From Litchfieldia alkalitelluris (GTDB lineage Bacteria > Bacillota > Bacilli > Bacillales > Salisediminibacteriaceae): 64,000 nucleotides of DNA. How positions within the stretch are numbered: position 1 is the stretch's first letter; every line of letters begins with the position of its first letter. The DNA lies in the NCBI RefSeq assembly GCF_002153425.1, contig NZ_KZ119600.1:3872143-3936142 (forward strand), in the 5' to 3' direction. The notes under the pieces are model-generated. The model ran no database searches and had not been told where the DNA came from. It saw only the letters and a list, made by a program, of their open reading frames with translations. Made by a program: the position numbers and the translations under genes. Of the stretch, positions 35,737-45,590 are shown piece by piece.

Positions 35737-37806
35737 TTAGCTACATCCTTTACGCATAACAACTTCCGTTTCCTGTGCAGCAACAGGTTTACTGAATAAG
35801 TATCCTTGTGCCTCTTTACAGCCTAAACTGATAATTGTATCTTTTTGCTCTATTGTCTCGATCCCTTCAACAATGACATCAAGATTCAAAGCGTTAGCCA
35901 GATCAACAAATGCAGAAACGATCAATTTGTTTTCCCTTGTTTCAATTTCCTTAATAAAAGATCTATCCAACTTCAAAATATCAAAATCAAAATTTTTCAA
36001 CGTCATGATTGATGAATACCCCGTTCCAAAGTCATCCATAGCAATTTTTACACCTATTTCCCTCAATCTAGCAATGGTTGAAAGGGTTTCTGTATTTTGA
36101 TTTAGAAGAGTTGACTCAGTAATTTCCAAAACGAGAAACGAAGGATTCAACATTGTTTTTTCCAAGATATTCGTTATTGTCTGATATATATTTTTTTGAC
36201 GGAACTGTACAGCTGAAAAATTAACACTGACTTTCAAATTTGGAAAGCCTGTATCCTGCCACTTTTTCGTTTGTTTACATGCCTTCTCTAATACCCATGC
36301 TCCAATAGGGATAATTTCCCCACTTCCTTCCGCTAACGGGATAAACTCAGCTGGTGAAATCATCCCTAGTGTCGGATGATTCCATCGAACTAAAGCTTCT
36401 ACGCCACCAAACGTCATTGAACTCATATTAATAACTGGTTGAAAATGCAATACTAATTCATTATTATCAATTGCCTTACGAAGGTCCTTTAATAATAAAT
36501 AATTCCTAAAACTCTCTAGAGCCATATTTTTATTATAATATTCATAGGCATTCTCCGTATTATCCTTCGCCCAATACATTGCAATTTCTGCATTTTTTAT
36601 GAGGGTTCCTCGATCCTTACCAGACTCATCATAAATACTAATTCCTATACTAGTAGTAATAGAAATTTCCTGTTCATTAATATAGTATGAATAACTTAAT
36701 ACATCTAAAATAGTATTAGATACGTGATTAAGGTTATTTTGATCACCATTTCTAATAATGATTGCGAACTCATCTCCCCCAATTCGTGCAATAAATGAAT
36801 CGGGGCCAAGGGAATTAATCAATCTTTGAGACACTTCTTTTAAAAGAGCATCCCCAATGGAATGTCCAAGAGTATCATTGATATATTTAAAATTATCAAC
36901 ATCTAAAAAGTACAGTGCAAACTGACTTCCCTTTTTACATGCTTTTTCAATTTCTTGATCAATCTGCCGTTCAAGCATTCTACGATTTGGTAATTTAGTC
37001 AAATAATCATGACCACTTTCAAAATGAAGCTTATCCCAAACTTCTTTCAATGATGTTATATCATAGTAATTAATTACTACTCCCCTTACTCCAGGGTCAT
37101 CAATCAAATTTTTCGCATATAGTTCACAAATTTTCCAGCTTCCGTCCTTTTTCCGTATCCGCGCTTCTACTTTCTGCTTATTTCCATTCTTAAATAAAAT
37201 ATTGTTCATCATTTTTTTAACACGGTTTGTGTCTTCATGATGAATAAAGTTAAAAATATTAGGTCTTAAAGTTATATCACCAAGTTCTTTTTTCCCCCTC
37301 GAATTTTCATATTGTATATTTCCATCTTCATCAACGATATGTACAATATCAAAGGAGTTTTCTAATAAAGCATTAAGACGGTTTGTATATTGATCCTGTA
37401 GCGCTTCTTTCTCCTTTAAGTGAGTTATGTCGGATAATGTGGCATAAACCCCAACATATATTCCATTTTCCATTATAGGTACATATATACAATTCAATTT
37501 TGCTAACGATCCGTCCTCCAACACTCCTATGTAATCAAATTCTTGGGACCTACCAGTCAGAGCTTTCTGGAAATGCTTCTCAACACGTGCAACGTCTTTT
37601 TCGTATATATAATATGAATAGTGTTTGTCTAGATCATCTGCTGTCAAACCAGTTAATTCTTGAAAGGATTCATTCACAACAAGACAATACCCTTTTGCAT
37701 CCAACCTTAATATAGGATGAGGATGGTTAAGAAAAAGGGCATCATGCTTGTCTTCATGATCATTGTTTCTTTTGTTTTCTTTTGATGTATTCTTACGTAT
37801 ACTCAT
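35737..37806 (-). CDS. PAS-PAS-GGDEF-EAL c-di-GMP enzyme under riboswitch control
   Basis: 689 residues, soluble. Two PAS domains (~25-145 and ~150-265), GGDEF (~270-430) with FLDVDNFKYINDTLGHSIGD and the intact signature RIGGDEFAII, then EAL (~440-685) with VEALVRWNHP, NFSAVQF, EITES, DDFGTGYSS, KLDRSF and QGYLFSKP. Both catalytic domains look competent, so the direction may be set by the PAS sensors. A c-di-GMP-I riboswitch lies in the leader, about 270-350 bases upstream, so its transcription senses its own product or substrate. AAGGAG precedes the ATG. Confidence 0.92.
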   Translation of the reverse strand: MSIRKNTSKENKRNNDHEDKHDALFLNHPHPILRLDAKGYCLVVNESFQELTGLTADDLDKHYSYYIYEKDVARVEKHFQKALTGRSQEFDYIGVLEDGSLAKLNCIYVPIMENGIYVGVYATLSDITHLKEKEALQDQYTNRLNALLENSFDIVHIVDEDGNIQYENSRGKKELGDITLRPNIFNFIHHEDTNRVKKMMNNILFKNGNKQKVEARIRKKDGSWKICELYAKNLIDDPGVRGVVINYYDITSLKEVWDKLHFESGHDYLTKLPNRRMLERQIDQEIEKACKKGSQFALYFLDVDNFKYINDTLGHSIGDALLKEVSQRLINSLGPDSFIARIGGDEFAIIIRNGDQNNLNHVSNTILDVLSYSYYINEQEISITTSIGISIYDESGKDRGTLIKNAEIAMYWAKDNTENAYEYYNKNMALESFRNYLLLKDLRKAIDNNELVLHFQPVINMSSMTFGGVEALVRWNHPTLGMISPAEFIPLAEGSGEIIPIGAWVLEKACKQTKKWQDTGFPNLKVSVNFSAVQFRQKNIYQTITNILEKTMLNPSFLVLEITESTLLNQNTETLSTIARLREIGVKIAMDDFGTGYSSIMTLKNFDFDILKLDRSFIKEIETRENKLIVSAFVDLANALNLDVIVEGIETIEQKDTIISLGCKEAQGYLFSKPVAAQETEVVMRKGCS

Positions 37807-37870
37807 GATGCAATGCTCCTTACATATCTATTCAAAAAATATGGTTTCTAATTAATAAAATGATTTCATA

Positions 37871-37990
37871 GCCCCGCAGACCGAAGAATTAATCATGCTC
37901 ACCAGCCGCCCGCGGCAAAGAAGACACTGCGAAGAATGAGCAGATGTCGCACTTGTACCTTGCGTGAAAGGGAATGGACTGTAGTGAACA
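37871..37990. repeat. Family C element, copy 2, inside a riboswitch leader
   Basis: Contains CCCCGCAGACCGAAGAAT, ACCAGCCGCCCGCGG and then a ~50 bp segment beginning CAAAGAAGACACTGCGAAGA and ending TACCTTGCGTGAAAG that is identical at 56161-56214 but absent from the copy at 1559-1685. It lies between the riboswitch terminator and the start of the c-di-GMP enzyme gene, so it would be part of that mRNA leader. Confidence 0.75.
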
Positions 37991-38025
37991 CCATACAAAA
38001 TTTATATTTTATGGTAGCAAAAACA

Positions 38026-38059
38026 CAAAAAAACAATCGCCTCTAATGAAACGATTGTT
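38026..38059 (-). terminator. Riboswitch expression-platform terminator
   Basis: On the minus strand AACAATCG pairs with CGATTGTT and seven T follow. It is placed about 20 bases after the 3' end of the c-di-GMP aptamer, as in transcriptional riboswitches. Confidence 0.75.
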
Positions 38060-38077
38060 AACAGCAATCTGATCAAT

Positions 38078-38160
38078 AGTGGCAACCCGGCGATCATAGA
38101 CTTTAGTCCTTAGACCCGTAGCTTTGCGTCCTAACCTTTCAGCTAGTTTGCCCTTATCTC
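38078..38160 (-). ncRNA. Cyclic di-GMP-I (GEMM) riboswitch aptamer
   Basis: Read on the minus strand the block contains the GEMM landmarks in order: AAGGGCAAAC, GAAAGG tetraloop, GGACGCAAAGCTACGGG with the receptor CAAAGC, CTAAGG, and the 3' strand GCCGGGTTGCC. This matches the c-di-GMP-I riboswitch consensus by eye. The terminator hairpin downstream suggests control of transcription. The first gene downstream encodes a GGDEF-EAL protein, a common type of target. Confidence 0.9.
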
Positions 38161-38340
38161 TAGGTAATATCACCTATCTATTGGTAATTATAAGGTATAA
38201 CTGGTTAAAAAATCAATAATTATTTACAGAATTTGTCGGAAAATGTATAACGAAGTCGTTTTTTAATAGAATTCCGCAAAAATTTCCAGGTTTATATCGA
38301 ATGAAGCAGCAGGACACTAAAATGTTAACTTTAATCGATA

Positions 38341-39141
38341 TTAATTTCCTATAATCCCTAATGATTTTAGGCCATTATATATACCAGAGTTTTCCACACT
38401 CGTTGTTTTTCGATTAGCATATGCAAACAAATCAGGATGGGCGTTCCCCATAGCAAACCCTTGCCCCACTAACTTCAGCATTTCCTTATCATTCATGGCA
38501 TCTCCGAATGCAATAGCCTCTTCTTTTTTATAACCTAATAAATCTAGTACCTTTTGGACAGCAAACCCCTTATTGACGTTATCACGAATGACGTCATAGG
38601 AGTGTTCACGAAGCCCATCTACATTTACATTTGATAGGTGCAAGCCACCATGTGATTCGTATTTTTTCAAATCTTCTTCTGATAATTTGATTAAGGTCAT
38701 TCCTAGAATATGATTGATATAGTCTGGACTATAAAGGACATTGTGTTTTAGATGAAATTTATCAATAAATTCCTGCATTTTTACCGAATCATATGTACTG
38801 AAAACATTTTTACTACTGGTATACATAATTACTTCATGGCCATTGTTTTCAGCAACAACATCTAGAAAAAATTGTACCGTTTCAGCTGTGATCGGCTCCT
38901 TAAAAACATCTTTTCCGTCATGAATGGCATAGGCACCGTTATACCCAATAAGAGATTGTACTTCAAGTTCATCTCCAATTTCTTTTATTTCATGTAAAGG
39001 ACGGCCAGTTGCTAAAAAGACATCAAGCCCTTTTTCTTTAGCTTGTGCAATCGCTTCTTTTGTCGAATTTTCAATTGTATCGTCTGGTCTTAATATCGTT
39101 CCATCAATATCTAAAAATAAAACTTTGTATGTAGTAGTCAT
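38341..39141 (-). CDS. Cof-type HAD-IIB phosphatase
   Basis: 266 residues. HAD motif I LFLDIDGTIL near residue 10 (nucleophile Asp), motif II LATGRP near 42, and motifs III/IV KEEAIAFGDAMNDKEML near 200. The cap is the C2B type typical of Cof-like sugar phosphatases such as YidA or YwpJ; substrates are usually phosphosugars or FMN-like compounds. Divergent from galE. Start by ATG with a purine-rich site. Specific substrate unknown. Confidence 0.9.
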   Translation of the reverse strand: MTTTYKVLFLDIDGTILRPDDTIENSTKEAIAQAKEKGLDVFLATGRPLHEIKEIGDELEVQSLIGYNGAYAIHDGKDVFKEPITAETVQFFLDVVAENNGHEVIMYTSSKNVFSTYDSVKMQEFIDKFHLKHNVLYSPDYINHILGMTLIKLSEEDLKKYESHGGLHLSNVNVDGLREHSYDVIRDNVNKGFAVQKVLDLLGYKKEEAIAFGDAMNDKEMLKLVGQGFAMGNAHPDLFAYANRKTTSVENSGIYNGLKSLGIIGN

Positions 39142-39346
39142 TGGAGGTTCCCCACTTTCTATAATCAGCTAGATAACCTCTATTATAACAACTTGAAATT
39201 TGTGTTCAACCTACTAGACATTGTTCGTATATGTCATAGCTTGTGTGAATATGTTAAAATATAGAAGTTAGATTGCATGGTTCATTCAAACAGTTTCCTA
39301 TTAATATATAGAAGCTTTTAGTTCATTTTAAGATGGGAGGCCTAAC

Positions 39347-40354
39347 ATGGCTATATTAGTTACAGGTGGCGCTGGATATATCGGCAGCCACACATGTGTA
39401 GAATTATTAGAGGCAGGATACGATATTGTCGTTTTCGATAACTTATCCAATAGTAAATTTGAATCACTCAAACGGGTAAAGGAAATAACAGGAAGAGATT
39501 TTCCGTTTTATGAAGGTGATCTCTTAAATAGTAACGATATTAATGAGGTTTTTGAGAAAGAGGCAATAGAAGCTGTCATTCACTTTGCTGGATTAAAAGC
39601 TGTTGGTGAGTCAGTAGAAAAACCACTTTATTACTATGAGAATAATGTTACTGGTACCCTTAAACTCTGTGAGGAAATGAAGAAGCATGGGATAAAAAAT
39701 ATCGTGTTCAGTTCCTCTGCAACAGTATATGGAATGCCTGATCGAGTGCCAATTTCTGAGGACTTTCCCCTCAGTGCTACGAACCCATACGGTCGTTCAA
39801 AATTGATGATTGAAGAAATTTTGAACGATTTGTATGTATCTGATCAAGATTGGAGCATATCCTTACTGAGATATTTCAATCCAATTGGAGCACACGAAAG
39901 CGGGCGCATCGGTGAAGATCCAAATGGTATACCGAATAACTTGATGCCTTTTATTACTCAAGTTGCTGTTGGTAAACTACCACAATTACAAGTGTTTGGA
40001 GATGACTACGACACTGTTGATGGCACAGGTGTTAGAGACTACATTCATGTCGTGGACCTTGCTAAAGGACACTTAAAGGCGCTTGAAAAGTCTTCCAACG
40101 AAAAGGGTGTTAATACTTATAACCTCGGAACTGGTACAGGATACAGCGTCTTACAAATGGTTCATGCATTTGAAACAGCTTCTGGGAAAAAAGTTTCCTA
40201 TAAAATCTCAGATCGACGCCCTGGAGACATTGCCGTATGCTACGCAGATCCTAATAAAGCCAAGGAAGAGCTTGGTTGGATAGCTGAAAAAGGAATCGAG
40301 GAAATGTGTAAAGACTCATGGAGATGGCAAGAAAACAATCCAAACGGTTATTAG
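39347..40354 (+). CDS. galE: UDP-glucose 4-epimerase
   Basis: Interconverts UDP-glucose and UDP-galactose for galactose use and surface polysaccharide. 335 residues. NAD-binding [10 protein letters not shown] at the N-terminus, SSSATVYG near 122 (catalytic Ser), YGRSK near 148 (catalytic Tyr and Lys), [10 protein letters not shown] near 175, and [14 protein letters not shown] near 228. GGGAGG precedes the ATG. It stands alone, away from galK or galT, so a role in polysaccharide precursor supply is likely. Confidence 0.95.
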   Translation: MAILVTGGAGYIGSHTCVELLEAGYDIVVFDNLSNSKFESLKRVKEITGRDFPFYEGDLLNSNDINEVFEKEAIEAVIHFAGLKAVGESVEKPLYYYENNVTGTLKLCEEMKKHGIKNIVFSSSATVYGMPDRVPISEDFPLSATNPYGRSKLMIEEILNDLYVSDQDWSISLLRYFNPIGAHESGRIGEDPNGIPNNLMPFITQVAVGKLPQLQVFGDDYDTVDGTGVRDYIHVVDLAKGHLKALEKSSNEKGVNTYNLGTGTGYSVLQMVHAFETASGKKVSYKISDRRPGDIAVCYADPNKAKEELGWIAEKGIEEMCKDSWRWQENNPNGY

Positions 40355-40430
40355 AAAAACTCAAGCGCCTTGATAGCACATTGCACGTCTGTGGAAAATG
40401 AGCTACTAATATAAATTTTTATTCCTAATT

Positions 40431-40476
40431 AGAAAGGTCCAAGCATCATTTCATTATGACTACTTGGACCTTTATT
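40431..40476. terminator. Bidirectional intrinsic terminator
   Basis: Perfect 11 bp stem AAAGGTCCAAG (40433-40443) and CTTGGACCTTT (40463-40473) between the convergent galE and amidase genes, with T-rich flanks. Confidence 0.85.
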
Positions 40477-40479
40477 TCT

Positions 40480-41481
40480 TTAGTAACCTATTTTAGACCA
40501 ATCGAAAAGGGACCCTGGATCACTTTTTCTTCCTGGAGCATATTCATCATGTCCTACAACATGCTTCCTGTCTCTTTGAACATTTGGGTGGCGATCATAG
40601 ATTCCATTCAGTAACCGATTTAACGCTTCATATTGGGCATTTGTATAACCTATTAAACTACTATCCACTTGATCATACAGGTCACCGGTCATGATCGATG
40701 CCATCTCACTTTTTGTTCCAATGGCAAGAAGTTCAATACCAATAGAGTATTCATTTAAGTCGTTCTCGTATTCCGGAAAATCAGGTAAACTACCTCTTCC
40801 TGCGTGGTAAGCTACTCGATCCTCAGGCACTAAAAAGTAGATGACACCTTCTCGATCAATCATATAATGGGCAGATACTCCATATTCCACAAAAATATTG
40901 TGAATATCCTTAATATTAAATGGGTCAGCAGTATTCCTAGCTACATTACTAATAAAATGTAGCATCACATGTGTCACAGACTCCTCTCTAGCACGAGAGT
41001 TTTTTGACGGAAGACGATAATTAACCATGTCGAGACCCCCAATTTTAATATTGGGAAGGGCCTTTTCCTTCACTGCAACTTGAGCTGTCTCTTCTTCAGG
41101 TTCTTCTATAGTCACCGTTGTGTGATCAATTTGTGTTTCAACTTCTTCACTAGCTAGACTGTCACTATTAGAATGATCTATTACCTCCTGATTTTCTTCA
41201 GAGGCGATTAAATCATGATCTTCTCCCTTTTCAACCGTTAACAGTTCCACTACTCCAAGTTCAGGCAAAAGAACCAAATCCCGATCAGCATAGACCGAAT
41301 TTAATCTTTCGTTGAATACGCCTACTTTCATAGCAGAATCAACAGTATTAGCATCAGCTTCACCTGATTGACAACCTGCTAGTTTTATAGAAAACAATAA
41401 GAGGATTGTTACAGAAACTATTATTTTATAAATAGAATTCACACCCTTTAGTCCTATAATTTTGTCTTTTCTTGTCGACAC
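40480..41481 (-). CDS. N-acetylmuramoyl-L-alanine amidase (Amidase_2/PGRP fold), probable lipoprotein
   Basis: 333 residues. N-terminal hydrophobic segment with lipobox KLAGC near residue 37, an acidic Glu/Asp-rich linker to ~160, then the Amidase_2 domain: VMLHF (zinc His), VSAHYMIDREG, VAYHAGRG, YSIGIELLAIG and VVGHDEYAPGRKSDPG (zinc His and Asp). It would cleave peptide stems from peptidoglycan outside the membrane. The start GTG at 41481 lacks a clear ribosome site; later in-frame starts would shorten the signal peptide. Gene is convergent with galE and monocistronic. Confidence 0.85.
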   Translation of the reverse strand: MSTRKDKIIGLKGVNSIYKIIVSVTILLLFSIKLAGCQSGEADANTVDSAMKVGVFNERLNSVYADRDLVLLPELGVVELLTVEKGEDHDLIASEENQEVIDHSNSDSLASEEVETQIDHTTVTIEEPEEETAQVAVKEKALPNIKIGGLDMVNYRLPSKNSRAREESVTHVMLHFISNVARNTADPFNIKDIHNIFVEYGVSAHYMIDREGVIYFLVPEDRVAYHAGRGSLPDFPEYENDLNEYSIGIELLAIGTKSEMASIMTGDLYDQVDSSLIGYTNAQYEALNRLLNGIYDRHPNVQRDRKHVVGHDEYAPGRKSDPGSLFDWSKIGY

Positions 41482-41759
41482 CGTCTACTATTCTATCATT
41501 TTATAGGTATTTAGGGTATATACGAATTAGTTAACAAGGGTGAAAGTCTTCCTTTATGTAGGTCAATCTTACTTAAAAACGAAATTTCTATTTTTTTCAA
41601 CAATTAAATGAACATTCCCTTGAACATAATGTTAAAATACATATAGTAGTTTGTCGAAAAATGGATTAACAAAAATAATAGAGTTTAAAGCAAAAGTACC
41701 TTGTACAAAAATTGAAAGGTAAGTATTCCTTGCTTTATTTGATCAGGGAGGTTCAAAGA

Positions 41760-41996
41760 ATGGTTTTTAAAATACTTCAGGAAAAGAAGTATCAGCATTA
41801 TACCCACGCCCATTGTCCCAATTGCAATGAGGTATCGACAGTTGATAACTGGAACGATATTGCAATTAAGACATACGGAGAAACTAGCCCCGATATCCGA
41901 ATGGCCGCACTTGAAAAAACTTCATTTCCTTACCAATGCCCTAAATGCTATATGGCATACTCGGCCCACTTGTTAACCTTCGAAAAAATAAAATAG
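41760..41996 (+). CDS. Small CxxC zinc-ribbon-like protein
   Basis: 78 residues from the ATG at 41760, chosen because GGGAGG lies 8 bases upstream (the frame is open from 41712 but lacks a site there). Two CxxC pairs, HCPNC near residue 19 and CPKC near 60, form a probable zinc ribbon with a helical insert between. No family was recognised. It is followed by a good terminator, which supports a real single-gene transcript. Confidence 0.65.
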   Translation: MVFKILQEKKYQHYTHAHCPNCNEVSTVDNWNDIAIKTYGETSPDIRMAALEKTSFPYQCPKCYMAYSAHLLTFEKIK

Positions 41997-42028
41997 GTTA
42001 GTTTAACTATGACCAAGCCTGTTATTTT

Positions 42029-42060
42029 GCCCGTGCACAATGTAACGGGCATTTTTGTGT
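42029..42060 (+). terminator. Intrinsic terminator after the small zinc-ribbon gene
   Basis: TGCCCGT pairs with ACGGGCA and TTTTTGTGTTT follows on the plus strand. Confidence 0.8.
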
Positions 42061-42153
42061 TTCAATAACACTACTAGAAATAAAATGTACTAACGGGTTG
42101 TATGTTCATCTGCAACATAACATGAAACCTGCCTTTATGACCATTTTTCACAA

Positions 42154-42191
42154 TAGAAAAAGCTGCCCCTATTCAACTGGGACAGCTTTTA
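42154..42191 (-). terminator. Intrinsic terminator after the chemoreceptor gene
   Basis: AAAAGCTGTCCC pairs with GGGGCAGCTTTT (one mismatch) on the minus strand with a TTTTTC tail. Confidence 0.8.
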
Positions 42192-42203
42192 GCATTTATG
42201 CAC

Positions 42204-43946
42204 TTAAAGTTTAAATGTCTTAACCTCTTCTTGCAAAGTCTCAGCCATTTTGCTTAATGCTTCTGCTGAAGCAGTAATTTCTTCCATAGAAGAGCTTTGT
42301 TCCTCTGCAGATGCTGCGACATTTTGTGTGTAGCCTGCAGCACTCTCTGCGATCGTTGATGTTTCTTCAACTGCCGATAACATAGATTGTGTACTTGCAT
42401 TAATTTGTTGGACAGCAGAGGAAACCTCCAACACTTGTGATGTAACCCCTTGGATAGAATCGGAAATTTCGTTAAAGGATAGTCCAGCTTCCTTTACCAA
42501 CGTCATTCCAGCCTCAACAGATTCCTTCCCCTGACCCATAGAGGATACAGACGCATCAATTTGGGCTTGTATATCTTCAATTAACTCACTGATTTGACCA
42601 GCTGAATTACTAGACTGTTCGGCAAGCTTTCTCACTTCATCTGCTACAACAGCAAATCCTCTTCCATGCTCACCTGCTCTTGCAGCTTCAATAGCAGCAT
42701 TTAAGGCAAGCAAATTTGTCTGCTCGGACACGTTTGTAATGAGATTAATAATATTGCCAATCTGAATAGATTTTTCACCTAATTGGCCTACGATTCTTTC
42801 CATTTCTGATGAATTTTCATAGATGATATCCATCTGACCAACAGTTTTCCCAATAACCTCTGTTCCTTTTTTAGATCTTTCGGCTGTATTGGCTGTGGCT
42901 TGGCTAGCCTCTTCCATACTGCTAGATATTTGTTGCATTCCACTGGATATTTCTGTAACAGCTTCTGATACTGTAGATGTACTCTCAACTTGTTTTTCTG
43001 AACCTGAAGCCACTTCCTGAATAGAGTGTGTGATCGTTTCCGTTGCCCTACTCGTTTCTTCTGCACTTGCACTTAATTGCTCACTAGATGCAGCAACCTG
43101 CTCGGCAGCATCATTCACATTGTGAATTACTTGCTTTAAATTGCGTTGCATATTGTTAATGGAAGTACCTAATTGGCCTATTTCGTCCTTTGTTTTAACC
43201 GTAAGCTCATCTCCCCGAAGATCGCCCTCTGCGATTTGGTTCATTCGTTGTGAAACATGACGAATAGGTTTGGAAATATTATTAGCTATTATAATTGCAA
43301 CAACAATAGCCACTACTACCGCAATAATTGAGATAATAATTGTCAAAACTGCCAATGTAGCCCCTTGCTCCATAAGGTCTTCTCCAGATTGAAGAACATT
43401 CTCTTCAATTTGTTCTACTCGATTATTAAAAGCAATAATCAGTCCTTCACCTAGTGGCGCAACGCGGTCACTTAAATTTTGTAAAGCCATCTGATGGTTG
43501 CCTTGATCATACTGAGAAAATATCAACTCATCAACCATCTCGTCCCATTCCTTATTCATGTTCAGGACATATTCGAGGTCATTATCATGGGAATACCCCT
43601 CAAATAAAAGATTCGATATTTCTTCACCTTCTACTGATAATTGTTCAAACCTCTCTCTATATTGGCTATCTCCTAATAAAACATACCCCCTTATTGCTCC
43701 AATCCTTTGAGAGATATTATTACTTAACTGATACTCTAAAGAGAAGTTGTTTACATCCCCTTCTATTGTACTCTCCACTTGCTGATTAAATTGTGATAAA
43801 CCTAAGATAACACTTCCACTTAAGAAAACCATTAGTGCAAGTACTGCTCCAAAGCCTAAAAGAATTTTCGTTTTAATACTTTTCAGTTGAAGTTTTCCAC
43901 GCCTAGGTTTCTTTAGAGGTTTTTTCTTCATCTTAGTCAATTTCAT
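42204..43946 (-). CDS. Methyl-accepting chemotaxis protein
   Basis: 580 residues. A short basic cytoplasmic start (~25 residues), TM1 (~28-50), an extracellular four-helix-bundle sensor (~50-195), TM2 (~197-220, rich in Ile/Val), HAMP (~220-275) and a long signalling coiled coil. The hairpin tip reads [20 protein letters not shown] near 425, the conserved CheA/CheW contact. Glu/Gln-rich methylation helices flank it. The ligand is unknown. GAGGAGAG precedes the ATG. The gene is not in a che operon. Confidence 0.93.
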   Translation of the reverse strand: MKLTKMKKKPLKKPRRGKLQLKSIKTKILLGFGAVLALMVFLSGSVILGLSQFNQQVESTIEGDVNNFSLEYQLSNNISQRIGAIRGYVLLGDSQYRERFEQLSVEGEEISNLLFEGYSHDNDLEYVLNMNKEWDEMVDELIFSQYDQGNHQMALQNLSDRVAPLGEGLIIAFNNRVEQIEENVLQSGEDLMEQGATLAVLTIIISIIAVVVAIVVAIIIANNISKPIRHVSQRMNQIAEGDLRGDELTVKTKDEIGQLGTSINNMQRNLKQVIHNVNDAAEQVAASSEQLSASAEETSRATETITHSIQEVASGSEKQVESTSTVSEAVTEISSGMQQISSSMEEASQATANTAERSKKGTEVIGKTVGQMDIIYENSSEMERIVGQLGEKSIQIGNIINLITNVSEQTNLLALNAAIEAARAGEHGRGFAVVADEVRKLAEQSSNSAGQISELIEDIQAQIDASVSSMGQGKESVEAGMTLVKEAGLSFNEISDSIQGVTSQVLEVSSAVQQINASTQSMLSAVEETSTIAESAAGYTQNVAASAEEQSSSMEEITASAEALSKMAETLQEEVKTFKL

Positions 43947-44170
43947 GTGTAGTCTCTCTCCTCTACTTAATTATGTTGAATTTATCTATGTAATGTAGAT
44001 TAACATCAATACTGGTCAGACAATGATCTTGTATTTTAAGCTTGTTAACTACTAATCTAGTCCTTTCCTCTCATGACTGCACAAGTATCTATTCTACCAA
44101 ACATAAGCGACAAATTAAAACATGATACGACAATCCTCGTATAAAATACCCATAAGGAATTGCTGTAACA

Positions 44171-44223
44171 AAATTGTGCGAGAATTGTACGGGGCCTGGC
44201 CCCGCACAATTCTCGCACAATTT
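44171..44223. repeat. Long near-perfect palindrome (25 bp stem)
   Basis: AAATTGTGCGAGAATTGT followed by ACGGGGC pairs with GCCCCGC followed by ACAATTCTCGCACAATTT; one A-C mismatch in 25 pairs and a 3-base loop. There is no U-run after it and no gene ending just upstream on the plus strand, so it is not an ordinary terminator. Hairpins with a GGGGCCTGGCCCC centre are found scattered in Bacillus genomes. Confidence 0.8.
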
Positions 44224-44251
44224 AAATCACCAATCCTTGAGCCTCCTGTTG

Positions 44252-44257
44252 TATAAT
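44252..44257 (+). promoter_or_regulatory. Likely -10 box of the zinc-ribbon/protease operon
   Basis: Perfect TATAAT, 38 bases before the ATG at 44295. The -35 region (around 44229-44234) is poor, so an activator or alternative spacing is possible. Confidence 0.5.
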
Positions 44258-44294
44258 ATTCATAAAAACAAGCTTGAAAAATGGGGGGATTCTC

Positions 44295-45578
44295 ATGTAT
44301 TGCTATCAATGCGGCAAAAATCTTCCAGAGGAATCACAGTTTTGTTCTTACTGCGGAACAGATGAAATCAGCAAGGTTACCAACGATTCAAATGACGACG
44401 ACAACTTTCATACACCTGCTGACGTTTCAACAAATCATATAGATGCAACTATTGAACACGAGTCAACAGTTCCTTCTTCTGAGCAAAACATTCAACAGGA
44501 GTATAAGAGAACGAGACCACGTAAAAAGGGTAGTTTTATATTTTCCATACTCCTCCCAATCATTACTTTTTTTGCACTATTAGGAGGTTTATTCTATTAT
44601 TTTCTTCACGAAACATCTATTAATGAGAAGGTTATAGAACTTCAGCTTTCCGCAGAAGAAGCAGCCTGGAGTGGTGATTACGAAGCGGCAATTGATGATT
44701 TAGTAGAGGCCAAAGCATTGCGACCTACTTACGTCGTATTAGACGATAACTTACAAATCATTCAAAGGGCAGAAACTCTCAGCAATGAGTTAGCTGAGAT
44801 AAAGAACCATATTGAAGCTGGAGAACTCATTGAAGCAGAACAATCACTTAACCTTTTTAATGAAGAATTAAGTAAAGAGTCTAGCCTGTTATTCACTAAA
44901 TTTCACGAAGAAGCTCTTCAGCAGCAACGTTTAATTACAGTGGGAAAAATAGAGTTGGAGTTAAATGAGCTAACAACAGTGAATGAACTATCTGATCGTC
45001 TCAGTATTATTAGAAGTACTCCTACTGAAAAATCAGATGAAGTGATTACTCGAATTCTAGATAAAATTGTACAGATTAGTTTGGACAATGCCGTGACTTC
45101 CCTTGAGAGGAACCAGTTTAGCGAAGCAATTACAACGATCAATCAAGGTCTAGTTCTTGCCATGGATAATGAAGAACTATTGTCACTAAAGGACTCTATT
45201 CTCGATCAGCAATCGAGTTTTGAACAAGCGGAACAACAGCGGATTGAGGCCGCAATGGAAGCTGCTGCACAAGAGGATATGAGAAATAGGACGAATGCAG
45301 TTGATGTCATTGTGTTCGATACTGAAATGGACGAAAATGGAGATATTTACATTCATGGTGAGCTTAAAAATATCGCTACCGTTGAAATTTCATCCGTTGA
45401 AGTTAACTATTCTATTTATGATGAGGCCGGTAACAAAATCGGTAGTAGCTTTGCTGCCGTTTCACCCGATTATTTAAGTCCAGAACAAAGTGGTATGTTC
45501 GAAGACTATTATTTTTTAAACGAGATTTATGAGAGAGTAACCGTGCAGATTGAAAGTATTGCATGGAATCTCTATTAG
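44295..45578 (+). CDS. Zinc-ribbon, single-TM, FxLYD-domain protein
   Basis: 427 residues from ATG 44295 (GGGGGG site 7 bases upstream; the frame opens at a TTG at 44274). N-terminal zinc ribbon MYCYQCGKNLP...FCSYCG, an acidic Ser/Thr linker, a basic stop and one membrane segment (~85-110), then a long helical region (~115-325) and a C-terminal FxLYD domain (IYIHGELKNIATVEISSVEV). The ribbon faces the cytoplasm and the rest lies outside. It is 12 bp upstream of an HtrA-like protease gene, so the two are co-transcribed and the protein may present or regulate a substrate. Confidence 0.75.
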   Translation: MYCYQCGKNLPEESQFCSYCGTDEISKVTNDSNDDDNFHTPADVSTNHIDATIEHESTVPSSEQNIQQEYKRTRPRKKGSFIFSILLPIITFFALLGGLFYYFLHETSINEKVIELQLSAEEAAWSGDYEAAIDDLVEAKALRPTYVVLDDNLQIIQRAETLSNELAEIKNHIEAGELIEAEQSLNLFNEELSKESSLLFTKFHEEALQQQRLITVGKIELELNELTTVNELSDRLSIIRSTPTEKSDEVITRILDKIVQISLDNAVTSLERNQFSEAITTINQGLVLAMDNEELLSLKDSILDQQSSFEQAEQQRIEAAMEAAAQEDMRNRTNAVDVIVFDTEMDENGDIYIHGELKNIATVEISSVEVNYSIYDEAGNKIGSSFAAVSPDYLSPEQSGMFEDYYFLNEIYERVTVQIESIAWNLY

Positions 45579-45590
45579 GGGGGGAATAAG

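Larger units (their letters stand above)
43947..44294. other. Divergent intergenic region with a long palindrome
   Basis: It lies between the chemoreceptor (-) and zinc-ribbon/FxLYD (+) genes. Besides the palindrome at 44171-44223 and the -10 box at 44252-44257 no other structure is clear. Confidence 0.5.

Noticed and set aside
44115-44309. 64-residue ORF on the minus strand
   Set aside because: It runs through the long palindrome at 44171-44223 and the promoter of the plus-strand gene.
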